Shown here one piece after another: positions 39,401-48,300 of a DNA stretch of 64,000 bases (position 1 is its first letter; the number at the start of each line of letters is the position of its first letter). The translations under genes and the position numbers were made by a program. This stretch comes from Thunnus maccoyii (Eukaryota; Chordata; Actinopteri; Scombriformes; Scombridae): contig NC_056538.1 of NCBI RefSeq assembly GCF_910596095.1, forward strand, positions 13,674,001 to 13,738,000, read 5' to 3'. The notes under the pieces are model-generated. The model saw only the letters and a program-made list of their open reading frames with translations. It ran no database searches and was not told the origin of the DNA.

Positions 39401-41335
39401 TCATCTTACCCTACTGTCTATCATATCTGTATCTGGAGTCCAGGGTTCCTGTGGATTCAGTGATAATGGCTTCCTCAACATTTTCCTTTTTATCAGTTGG
39501 ATCTCTAATGTTTTTAAGAAGAAACTAAATTATTAAATCTAACTATGCACTGTAATGTACATAATGAATCAGCTAGTAATTCATTATCTTGGTAGTGTTG
39601 TAATACGCTTCATTCAGTGAATAAACCCAGTAAGTCTTCCAGACTATCCTCAATATCAATTGCATTTGCTTTCAATATTTATTGAACAGGCACTGGATGT
39701 AGCATTTGCACAGGATATTGGATTGCTCAATTCCCAGCTTTCTGTCTTACCACAGTTTGATTCCACTTTGCTCCCTTGTGCTCATCAGAGGTCAGACACT
39801 GGTACACTTACTGCAAATGTTGTAGCCTGATGTCGGACTTTTGTTCACACAATCCCTCCCTTTTTCTAAGGCTTGTCTGGGGACAATTTTTAATCTAAAT
39901 TTGCATTTTTTAAACTCTGCAAATACGTACACTGAGATTCTCAGCAGGAAAAAGATGAATGGACAGTTTTACTGTAGAGTGCAACACTATGGATTACAGA
40001 ATCCCCTGTGCAGTTATTTGCCTGCTAAAAGGACAATGACCAAACCTCCTGCATGGTGTAATTGTTATATTTATAATTCCTAATTTTTTGTATCAATACT
40101 TTTCTTGTTGACTGTTCTGTAAACCCTATTTGTTCATCTTCTCACTCATTTAAGTTTACTTTCAGTATATCACTTTCCAACAAATTGCTTCCTAACAAAT
40201 CTGTTTGTTTTCTCTCGTGTTTTTCTGCTGTTGTGTGCTGGATCCTGTGTGTGTGTGTGTCTGTTAGTGTTTGTGCTGTAAAAATGTCATGACATAATCT
40301 TGTAAATTAAATAAAGAAGCAATGGGTGCAATTTTTTAAAAAACCTTTTTGTATGCATGTAATTTTGTCATATACCTATAGATTTTAATTTAACTTTAAT
40401 CAACTGCTCTCCTGGTGTGTTGCAGCCACATTTGGCACAGGCTCCATGAGTATGCCAGCTGGATTTGGGAATGCTGCAGCCTACAACCTCCCCACCAGTT
40501 TTAGTGGAACCTTCCAGCAACCCTTTCCTGGCCAGGCTCCCTTCCCTCAGGCACCAGCATATCCCCAGCAACCCAACGGTGTGTATAAATGTAGATATAT
40601 CTGCACTGATAACTTACTATACTTAAATTCAAGTTTAGATTTGTTTCTGGCTCAGTAGTCAAATTGTTGCACTTGATTATCTGTGAATAACTGAAAGAAA
40701 CTCCAAATCCCTTCAAAAATGTCTGTGTTGAGTCAGAATATTCTATTCCAGTATTGCTTTTGGTTTGCTTACTTTGACATGAGCAAAGAAGCCCTGTTTG
40801 GGTTGTTGTTGCTATGATGAATTTGTTGAGTGGGAATTCAAACATCAGTTCTTTAAATGTCAATGTACATGTCTTTCAGGTGGAGGATTTTCAGCCTTTG
40901 GCCAGGCCAAGCCTGTTGTGACTCCTTTTGGGCAGGCGATGGCTGGACCTATGGTCTCTAGCAACCCTTTCCTGGTTGGTATTATTTCCTCTAGTAGAAG
41001 TATGTTTTACACAGATGAATGGGGGGGACTTTGGGCCAATGAGCCAAGAAAGATAATTGTTGATAGGCACGTTGTCCTCTTGTTGGGTGCTAATCTGTAT
41101 GAGGCTTTACAACAGAGATGATGATGATGAATAGATTTCATTGCTGCTATAGTGTCAGTTCCAGTAAAAATCCACCAGTGGTTGAATTATTTTATAATAG
41201 ATTGTGAATTTTAATCAACCCTCCTCTCAATAGTAAATATGTATTCTGACTGTGTGTTTTGTGTATCCTTTCCAGGGTGCAGCTCCACCTGCACAGTATC
41301 CAGCGGGAGGCTCTTCAACGAATCCTTTCTTATAG
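14079..41335 (+). CDS. agfg1: ArfGAP with FG repeats 1 (Hrb/RIP), complete, 13 constitutive coding exons plus one cassette exon
   Basis: AGFG1 (Hrb) is an ArfGAP-domain protein with FG and NPF motifs. It binds EH-domain endocytic proteins and is needed for acrosome formation; it is also a cofactor for HIV Rev RNA export. Exons: 14079-14245, 21621-21714, 26297-26412, 27413-27578, 27959-28121, 29297-29416, (34351-34422), 35555-35770, 36434-36608, 37125-37204, 37776-37889, 40426-40578, 40880-40974, 41276-41335. Phases agree throughout; the product is 572 residues without the cassette exon or 596 with it. The ArfGAP zinc finger (CFDC...CTSC) and its arginine region ([14 protein letters not shown]) lie in exons 1-2. 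Exons 4-5 carry [19 protein letters not shown] and [13 protein letters not shown]. Later exons hold repeated NFAHF/NFDAF/NFDNF motifs, two [10 protein letters not shown]-type repeats, and NPF motifs in TNPFVAA, TNPFQSN, SNPFL and the C-terminal TNPFL. Orthology is near certain. Confidence 0.96.
14757..15376 (-). mobile_element. internally deleted Tc1/mariner element with terminal inverted repeats
   Basis: The left end (14757-14804) and right end (15337-15376) are inverted copies; both include GACGGGTGACAAATTAAAG or its complement and an outer TACTGTACATA-type motif. The interior on the minus strand encodes the C-terminal end of a Tc1 transposase. It shows [12 protein letters not shown] and [14 protein letters not shown], the second aspartate/glutamate region of the DDE catalytic fold. 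The N-terminal DNA-binding domains are missing, so it is a dead, about 0.6 kb relic. It resembles a family abundant in salmonids and other teleosts. Confidence 0.85.
14955..15251 (-). pseudogene. Tc1 transposase C-terminal fragment
   Basis: This open frame is the transposase remnant of the element at 14757-15376. It keeps the [14 protein letters not shown] block, in which the catalytic glutamate lies. It starts in the middle of the catalytic domain and lacks both helix-turn-helix domains. It is not expected to be functional. Confidence 0.8.
15390..15612 (+). repeat. LINE 3' tail fragment
   Basis: The stretch with GTGCACTGAGAGCCACTAAA and TCAAATTCCTTGTATGTGT, followed by a degenerate CTGATTCTGAT-like end near 15610, resembles the 3' tail of a common fish non-LTR retrotransposon. 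The identification is from memory of the tail motif. No coding part is present. Confidence 0.6.
22443..22640 (+). repeat. teleost interspersed repeat, copy B (5' part)
   Basis: It begins with AGGGATGCAACTAACAATTA and continues through TTGATTGAGTAATCATTTGA and AAGATATTCAGTTGACTGTT, the last shared with copy A (near 1170). It is the front half of the same repeat family, in agfg1 intron 2. No target duplication was resolved. Confidence 0.65.
23285..24200. other. insert of unknown origin inside the Tc1-like element
   Basis: Between the left flank (to about 23283) and the transposase region (from about 24230) lies roughly 0.9 kb that does not look like Tc1. It is less AT-rich at its edges and has several short open frames, none recognised. 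Clear terminal repeats or a target duplication were not found, so the borders are approximate. Confidence 0.45.
24286..25290 (+). pseudogene. Tc1-like transposase, inactivated
   Basis: Fragments in several frames match a Tc1 transposase: [19 protein letters not shown] near 24286, then [32 protein letters not shown] (first catalytic aspartate block, ending at 24759 in a stop), QDNDPKHTS near 25004, and [14 protein letters not shown] near 25081. Multiple stops and frame changes break it. A perfect inverted duplication at 24395-24440 also interrupts the DNA-binding part. It cannot make a working enzyme. Confidence 0.9.
24395..24440. repeat. perfect hairpin, 21-base arms and 4-base loop
   Basis: Positions 24395-24415 are the exact reverse complement of 24420-24440; the loop is TCCT. 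The arm begins GATTGTGTACAAACGG. It lies inside the transposase relic and is not part of the Tc1 terminal repeats. Confidence 0.95.
29543..29669. mobile_element. hAT-type MITE, 127 bases
   Basis: It starts CAGTGGTTCTCAAC and ends with the complement of CACTGTTTTTCAAC, a typical hAT terminal repeat. It is flanked by ATTTATAT (29535-29542) and GTTTATAT (29670-29677), an 8-base target duplication with one mismatch, the length expected for hAT. It has no coding capacity and lies in an agfg1 intron. Confidence 0.75.
31260..33420 (-). mobile_element. degenerate non-LTR retrotransposon (LINE) with reverse transcriptase remnants
   Basis: On the minus strand, broken reading frames give [19 protein letters not shown] near 33200 and [18 protein letters not shown] near 32600, the latter being the conserved LINE reverse-transcriptase block 2a/A. 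A further block [12 protein letters not shown] and a YADN-like catalytic box occur near 32370-32430. The 3' end carries a simple AT-rich tail (31285-31325), and a run of A bases is at 33427-33455 beyond the 5' side. Many stops make it inactive. It is L2- or Rex-like, but the clade cannot be fixed here. Confidence 0.8.
33427..33455 (+). repeat. poly(A) tract, 29 bases
   Basis: An uninterrupted run of A at the border of the LINE remnant. It may be the tail of another inserted retroelement on the plus strand or a simple repeat. Confidence 0.9.
34351..34422 (+). other. agfg1: probable cassette exon of agfg1 (72 bases, phase 1-1)
   Basis: A long pyrimidine tract (34300-34345) and TGCCAG acceptor precede an open 72-base stretch ending at a GTAAGT donor. 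It starts and ends in phase 1, exactly like its neighbours at 29416 and 35555, so it can be included or skipped without changing frame. It would add 24 residues containing [15 protein letters not shown]. It is not in the canonical human sequence I recall, hence the call as alternative. Confidence 0.65.
37865..37889 (+). repeat. agfg1: GCA triplet repeat encoding polyalanine at an agfg1 exon end
   Basis: About eight GCA/GCG triplets run to the very end of the exon, so the last repeat unit abuts the donor (GCAG|GTTTGT). It encodes alanines between the NPF motif TNPFQSN and the next exon. Length is likely polymorphic. Confidence 0.85.
37890..40425 (+). other. agfg1: agfg1 intron between exons ending 37889 and starting 40426
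   Basis: I see no gene, conserved motif or recognised transposon in this 2.5 kb. Short AT-rich runs (39340 region) and a TG run near 40248 are the only structure. Confidence 0.6.
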
Positions 41336-42331
41336 CGATCCATCCAATCCGCTCTACTACAGGGTCAACAACTGGCACGCTTGCACCTATTGCACTGTTT
41401 TGTTTCACAAGTAGCTTTAAAAACACAATGTTTGTAAGGATTTGTATTTTCTATCGCAGTTTGTCACAAATGGGACATTATGACAGACAGTCATGCTGAC
41501 ACAGTCTATGGCAACAAAACAAAGTGATGGTGTGTGCAGAGGGAGAGGTTGATCCCCTCTTCTCTATTTAACCTGTGAACTGGCCTGGCCTCTACTGAGC
41601 CGCAATGTATAATCAAACTGGCTGAAAACTAAGTTATTGCAAACTATATTTCATTCATTATGCTGCAATTCTGTACATATTTTTCTTCTAGGAAATTAGC
41701 TCTTTGTTGCATATCAGTATTTGTATCTAACACACACGATTTGTTAAGACAGAACTATTGCTTTGAAAAGCTAATGGGTACTGCCAGTTACTGTATGTGT
41801 AAAGAACCAAACTGTTTATTTGTGCAGGATACTTTTAGGTAAACTGTTCTCACTAAAGACAAGAATGCATGCTTTGTCGGCAAGAGATGAAAGAAGGCGT
41901 GAATGCTGCATCGGGGACGGGCAGGAGACTAATTTCTCTGTCATCCTTCGCCCTTCTGACAGGGGCCTGGGTCGCAACGCTTTTGAACTTCAGTCATCCA
42001 CATCCATGTGGGTAACAGGAATGACTGGTGAACTGAAAACCACTTACATTGGGTATTAAGAGAATTTTAATTTAATGTGTAAATATATACAGTATATATA
42101 TTAAAATGAATTTTAAGTAAGAAGAAATGACCAAACCATTCATTTATATTGATGTATGAAAAACTTGTACATTTGTTTTGTATAAAAAAAAAAGAAAGGA
42201 TTCATATTCATGGTGTTGCATTCAGTAATTTGAAGCTCTTCTGCTTTTTAACTGGCATTTGGCCACTTGGACACAGCAGGAACCTAAAGCACAAGTAATT
42301 GTCTCAGTTGGTAATGCTCAATTCCTTGTAT

Positions 42332-44851
42332 TCAGAATCTGTGTCCGTCAGAACCTGATTCATCATTCTCTGGAGGGGGTGACTCTTCGTTGCTTCTTCG
42401 TGCTCTCCAAATGGTAAACAGTCCCCGCAGTGAAAAAAGAACAGCAATGACTGAGAAGTAGCTGGCGTATATGGTGAACTACAAAAGAGCAAACAATTTT
42501 AAGAGTTTACAACTGATGAGTGGACATACGAACAAATCTGCTACACCCACAGAAGACCTGATTTTATGATCAGACGACTCACCTGAGGAATGATGGCCAG
42601 ACCCAGTCCTCCACTGTCCACCACAACAGAGGTGATGATCGTCTGTAGGGTCAGTGCTCCAAAGTTGTTTGCGCCAAACACCAGTGCATATCTTTCCATT
42701 GACAGGTCAGCTGCAATTTGGTACCTAAGAGAAGTAGTGTGTTTTGTTAATTTGCATATACATATATGATTTAGTGTTTTTTTTTTCTTGTTCTGTCTGA
42801 ATTATAGGGTAAAACATAACCCATTTTATATGAACATAACACACTCACATGGCTATTGTTATCAGCAGCATGTACAGGCACTTGAAAAGGATGTAACCAG
42901 TATAGCAGACCCAGATGTTTCCAATAAAGGTCATGAGGAAGAGTGCTGCTGCTCCGAGTCCAGAGAAACCACCCAGGGCCAGCTCTCCCCACAGTTCCCA
43001 TTTCACCTCAGTGAAGCCTATACCATAGGCTGTTGCTGCACCTACAAAACACATCAATTATGGACTATTTTAGTGGAGATCACAAATGAATAAGCATTTA
43101 GATCATATGTTTTATGTATATTAATATATTTTAGTACAGTATAACAGTTATATTCTATGAAGTGTCCACAACAACAGGACATGTCACACAATAGGTTCCC
43201 ATTTCCATTACAGCCCAGTGTAGAAATGATCTTATAGGAAAATTTTAACTCAATCATGGCTTTGCGGGGGGCATCCTTTTCTAGTCCTGGAAATGTTTAT
43301 CTGATGCTTCTTACTCAACAGGTTGGACACTGCCTCCACCCCGCCATTGTAAATGCTGAAGTTCTGAGAAGGCTGCACATGCTCCCACAGCACCTGCAGA
43401 GAATATTGCATTTATTGAAGATTTGGAGATGCTGATCACACACACAGGCTTAATTTTCACTTTTTTTTTTGTTTATGTTGCCTTTGTAACTGACCTGCAC
43501 GTAGTTGACAGTCTGGTTATAGCCACAGGTGGCCATTGCCCACCACACCGACCAGTACAGCAGCTTTCTGGAGGAGTAGCACTGAAGAAAGTCCTTCCAC
43601 AGCCGGAGGAGAACTCCGCAGCAGCTCTCTGCACCAACAGCCTCCTCAATGTCCTCCGCCTTTGGCCCTTTTTCTTCCTGTCCGTTTCCTGTATCATCCT
43701 GTGTTTCTCCTCCTTTCTCTCCCTTTTCGTCTCCTCTTCCCACAGTCTCATTTGCATGCCTCTTTGTTCCCTCTGTTACTGTTTTCTGTCTAGTATGAAT
43801 GCGGTGAAAGAACATACTCTGCTGTGGCATTGGTAGGAGGCAGGAAGCGAGGAGAGCGATGGCAGTGAGAACCATAGTAAACACCAGGATGTTGTTGTAG
43901 GACATGAGGTTGAAGCTGATGAGCAGCTGGCCCAGCACAGAGCCCACTGTGTACCCCAGGAGCTGCACACTGCGGCTGTAAGAAGTGGCCTTCCGGTACC
44001 TCTTCAGATCTATCACACTGTAATAAACAACATATTCAAAATGTCATGTCAGCACCATTTTTAAACCCTCTGACCCCTGGCAGTAATGGTGCCTTGCTTT
44101 TTCCCTTTGAGCTACATGACCTGTAGATGTAGGAGAAATAGGCCACCTCGCTGGCTGTCACCATCCCGTAGAAGCACTGCATGGCCTGCATGGCGGGTAC
44201 ACTATCTGTCCAGAGCAGCATTGCTGTGGTGATGAAGAGTGTGACACACTGGAACACCACCACAGGCTTGTATCGCAGCCAGTCGGTCAGCAGGAATACT
44301 GGCACCAGCACACATAGGTAGGAATACGTCCACACTGGGAAAATTTGATTGTTAACCTGTTAAGGTAACACGAGTGTGAAAGATGCCTTGCACGTTTAAC
44401 AGGAACTGTATTGCTTCACGGCAATAAATCAAAGGTTTTATAATCCTGATTGGATTTTTATCACTCAAGTAATAAAGACTGTATTTAACTCTTTGCTGTG
44501 ATTCACCAGCTTGGTTATTTTGTCATGATTTAACATGTAAAAGTACAATAAAGCAAATACAGGAATTTTAAGTTTTGGTGTGAACACCACAAAACTTACA
44601 ATATAGACTGAAACTCCTGTTATCCCATGATTACTCTTTTTACTTTCTGAATTAGATTCTCGTGATCTGTGGTTTACTTAAGTCATTTGTTTTGGTTTTC
44701 ATACCTGTTCTGTTGTCAAATTCTTGTCTGGTCCTGTCAAGAATGGTATGAGGAAGGGCTCCAGGGGTTTAACTGTGCTGAAGAATCCGTACACGCACAA
44801 CAGGGTAGTGGGATACCTCCAATCTGATCTCCACCTCCGCACTGCTTCCAT
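42332..44851 (-). CDS. slc19a3: thiamine transporter SLC19A3-like, gene 1 (downstream copy), complete, 7 exons
   Basis: SLC19A3 (ThTr2) is a 12-helix plasma-membrane importer of thiamine in the reduced-folate-carrier family. Exons on the minus strand: 44851-44705, 44356-44121, 44017-43495, 43393-43315, 43041-42849, 42724-42583, 42478-42332. They join to 488 residues (human about 496). The start is MEAVRRWR; an in-frame ATG at 44893 would add 14 residues. Family blocks are [16 protein letters not shown] in helix 1, the glycosylation site in [30 protein letters not shown] and [12 protein letters not shown] long charged loop with [13 protein letters not shown] separates helices 6 and 7, then [29 protein letters not shown], and [17 protein letters not shown]. 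The specific substrate (thiamine rather than another vitamin) is inferred from similarity. It is convergent with agfg1. Confidence 0.93.
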
Positions 44852-44893
44852 CTTCAACTGTTCTTCTACCTGTTTCAAGCTTATGTGTTCCAC

Positions 44894-45300
44894 TGTGTGC
44901 TACTCTTTCTGTCTTGCCTCCATGTATGAAACACCTGAGGTTGTCTAAAGTGTTGAGCTCGGTTTGTCAATAAACAACCCGGTCAAAGATCAGCACAACC
45001 TTGGGTATGGTCCAGCTCAAGCCGAGTCACACGTGTTACAAATTAAACAGTCAGCAACACAAATTTCAGGGCTTTATCTTTAATATATCACACTAATCAG
45101 TGCTAATTTCGGTTTGACCTCCTCCTACAAATTGCGGAGATAATATTTAAAAAAACAAAACAAAACACTGAGTCACTGAGTTTACAATCATTAGTGAACA
45201 ATAATGCTGTTAATATGTGATTATTTTATTTCCCCATAAACAAATGGAACAATCACCTTCACTCTTAGTATTATCAAAACTGACAGTTTGTTGACCTTGG
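44894..45300 (-). promoter_or_regulatory. short spacer between the tandem slc19a3 genes
   Basis: Only 407 bases separate the gene 2 stop codon from the earliest gene 1 ATG. The space must hold the gene 2 3' end (AATAAA complement at 45225-45230) and the gene 1 promoter and leader, unless gene 1 is also read from an upstream start. Confidence 0.55.
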
Positions 45301-48300
45301 TCAGAAATGTGCAGCAGAGATCACCTCCACGCTGGTTTCTTGTTCCTTGACATCTGCTTGCTCAAGACGGTGTCGATTTACACAGGCGGTGTAGGTCCCC
45401 CGAATCAGAAAGAGCACAGAGATGACAGCGTAGTAGCTCCCGTAGAGGATGAACTGCGGAGAGAGTCTTCTGTCATCCTCAGCATTATTATTTCAGTCAT
45501 GCCAAGGATTTAGCTACATCACCATTATATCCACCAGGTGTCACTCTGTCCTCACATTTCAGTGTTAGCAAACAGAGCACTTATGCTGCTTCCAGTATTG
45601 ATCCAGCTAGAGTTCACCCAGAGAATGGGTAATACATTGTTGAACTCTACTTTATTATGCATGCTTCGTCTTTTTTTTTGGGATCATCTGTAAGCATACT
45701 GTCACTTCTGCCTACTTGAGCCTGCGTACAAACATACCTGTGTCACAATGTCCAATCCCAGTGCAGCTTCATCAATAAAAATGCCCGTCATGATGGTCTG
45801 CAGTGAAAGGGCAACAAAAGTGTTGATGCCGAATGTCAAAGCATAGCACTCCATGGAGAGATTGGCTGCGATCTGAAATCTAAAAAGACAAAGTGGCTAT
45901 AATGTCTGAGAAAACTACACCTATAAAACTTGTTTCACAGATAAAACCACTGTATTATCCTCCTGACAATTCATTTCCAGGCTTGCAGACTAATAGTTTA
46001 TTTGAAGGAATCACAGTGGCCTCTGTTGTACATCTGTTGTCACTGCTGTGAACTTACGTCGTGATGGTAATGAGAAGCATGTAGCAGGATTTGAATATGA
46101 TATATCCAGCATAGCATGCCCAGATACTGCTGGTAAACGCCATCAGGAACACAGCACCTGCCCCTACAGATGAGAACAACCCTAATGCCAGCTCTCCCCA
46201 CACGTTCCAGGTCACCTTGATGTAACCCACAGAGAAGGCTGCTGCAGCACCTGACCCACATAAGAAGAAAAATGAAGTTATTCATTTGTTTTTCCCAGCG
46301 GACAACACCTCCACTGTGCCTGTGCATCCTTGCTGTGATTTCCTGATTCATTCATTAATAGTTGCACCAGCATGTCTTTCCTTGAACGTTGGTATAAAAG
46401 GGAATGTGGCCTCTGAACAAAACCTTATGCACACACACGGCTTTACAGCACCTGTCTGTTATGATGAACTGCTTTCACCCGGCTCTTAGATTCAACTATC
46501 AGTAATAATCAGAGAATCCATTACCCGTCTAACTCTATCTCCTTAATTGAAGCAATTACTCTTCTTCTTTTCATGCTGAGCCAGGTTGAGTGTGAAGGAG
46601 CAGGACCACTATTCCCTCTCGCAATCAATACACATTTTCCATTTAATCAGTTATCCCATATAACCAAGAATGGCATGGTTGTTTTCTTTTAATTGCAAGT
46701 TTTTATATGTGCCATCAGACATGGCTGCTTTAATAACATTGTTAAATTTTATCTTGGCTCTATATAATGTGGTTGTGCTGCAGTTTCTCCGCTCCCTTTG
46801 TGTCGCTTCAATTCCTAATGCCCGTCCTCAATGTGATGACATTCTGTGACCTCCTGTTTCTATGAATCCTCTGCTCTGCTGTGAGATTACAGTGTCCAAA
46901 AAATATACACTGTCTGTTACTACATGTGTGTTTGTGCATTTTTTTTCTGCTGTTCTTTAGAAAATCCAAATCTTCATTTTGAGTAGTTTGTCCTCTTTCT
47001 ATTTTAAAGCTTTTCAAAGGTTCAGCATTACACATTCTATTATTAGATGTTCTACTTTTTTTGCTTATTTTACTCCAGAAAATAGTTTTTTCTCTTTTTC
47101 TCCTTGTATGATTCTCTCTCTTACACTCATCCCAACACACACACACACACACACATATTGCTACAACCAGGCTTACCTACAAGAGAGCACGCAGCTTCTA
47201 CACCTCCGTTATAGATGGATGATGTAGCAGATGGTTCTATATGGTCCCACATTAGCTGGATGTAGTTGAAGACCTGCACATATCCAGCTGTAGCCAAAGC
47301 CCACCACAGGGACCAGTAGATTAAATGCCTGCATGGGGAGATAATAATTGAGATGATAATGATGATAATTAGTAGGCCACTCCTACAAGAAAAATACTAC
47401 CCTATGAATAAATTGTAGAAAACACCACAAAGAATATTCAAGCAAATACATATATACATGTAGTTGCTCATTTGATGCAGTGATCATACATGAAACTATG
47501 ATACAGGACAGAATGTGCAAAAAGTGTGACGTGTATCTATAGAAAAAAAAATTAAAAAAGAAAATGCCTGGAAGAGTATGACTCTTTGAAGCTTTGCCAA
47601 AGTAGATGACCCGCCATAGCCACATTTTCCCCGCTGCACCAGCCAGCGCTGCCATTCAGCTCCATCTTCTCTTTCCCTGAGCCAGCTTCCTCTTTATCCA
47701 TCACAGGTTCCTCAGGCCTGTCTTCTCCCACTGGCCTCTCCTGCTGGGACTGGCAGCCCAGAGCTGTAGCCTTTTTCCCTTTGAAGAACATGCTCCTCTC
47801 GGGCATTGGCAACCAGAAGGATATGAGAAAAGCTACGCTTACAATCCCCAGAGTGATAGCATTGATGTAGAAGTAGTCCACCCCTGTTGATTAGAGATCA
47901 TACTTCATTAGTGCTTGCTGAAACATTGTTCAGTGTAGTTAATGTAGTTTTGCATGCTGGCAAAGGCAGATTTCAAGATAACAATAACAATAAAAAATAT
48001 TGTTTTTAGTTGTTCAGTATTTATCACAGGCTGGGAGGCCCTACCTGCCAGGGAGATGAGCACTTGACCCAGGCCGGCACCAAATGTATATCCAGCAAGC
48101 ATGGCACTGCGAAGGTAACCAGTGGCTCTTTGGTAATTCTCAACTGGAATCACGCTGTAAATGTAGGAAAAGTAGGCCACCTCTGTGGAAGTCACAACAG
48201 CATAGTTGATCTGTTGATTGGATGGGAACAGTTTTAAAATGATTGCAGTCTTTGATGAAATTCCTTATATCAGTAATGCATAACATAATGCATTATATCT

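Noticed and set aside
43423-43836. 137-codon plus-strand frame over slc19a3 gene 1
   Set aside because: Antisense to the conserved transporter exon; its composition mirrors the acidic loop on the other strand.
46808-47152. 114-codon minus-strand frame between exons of slc19a3 gene 2
   Set aside because: Intronic, low-complexity at its start from the AC microsatellite, and without recognised similarity.
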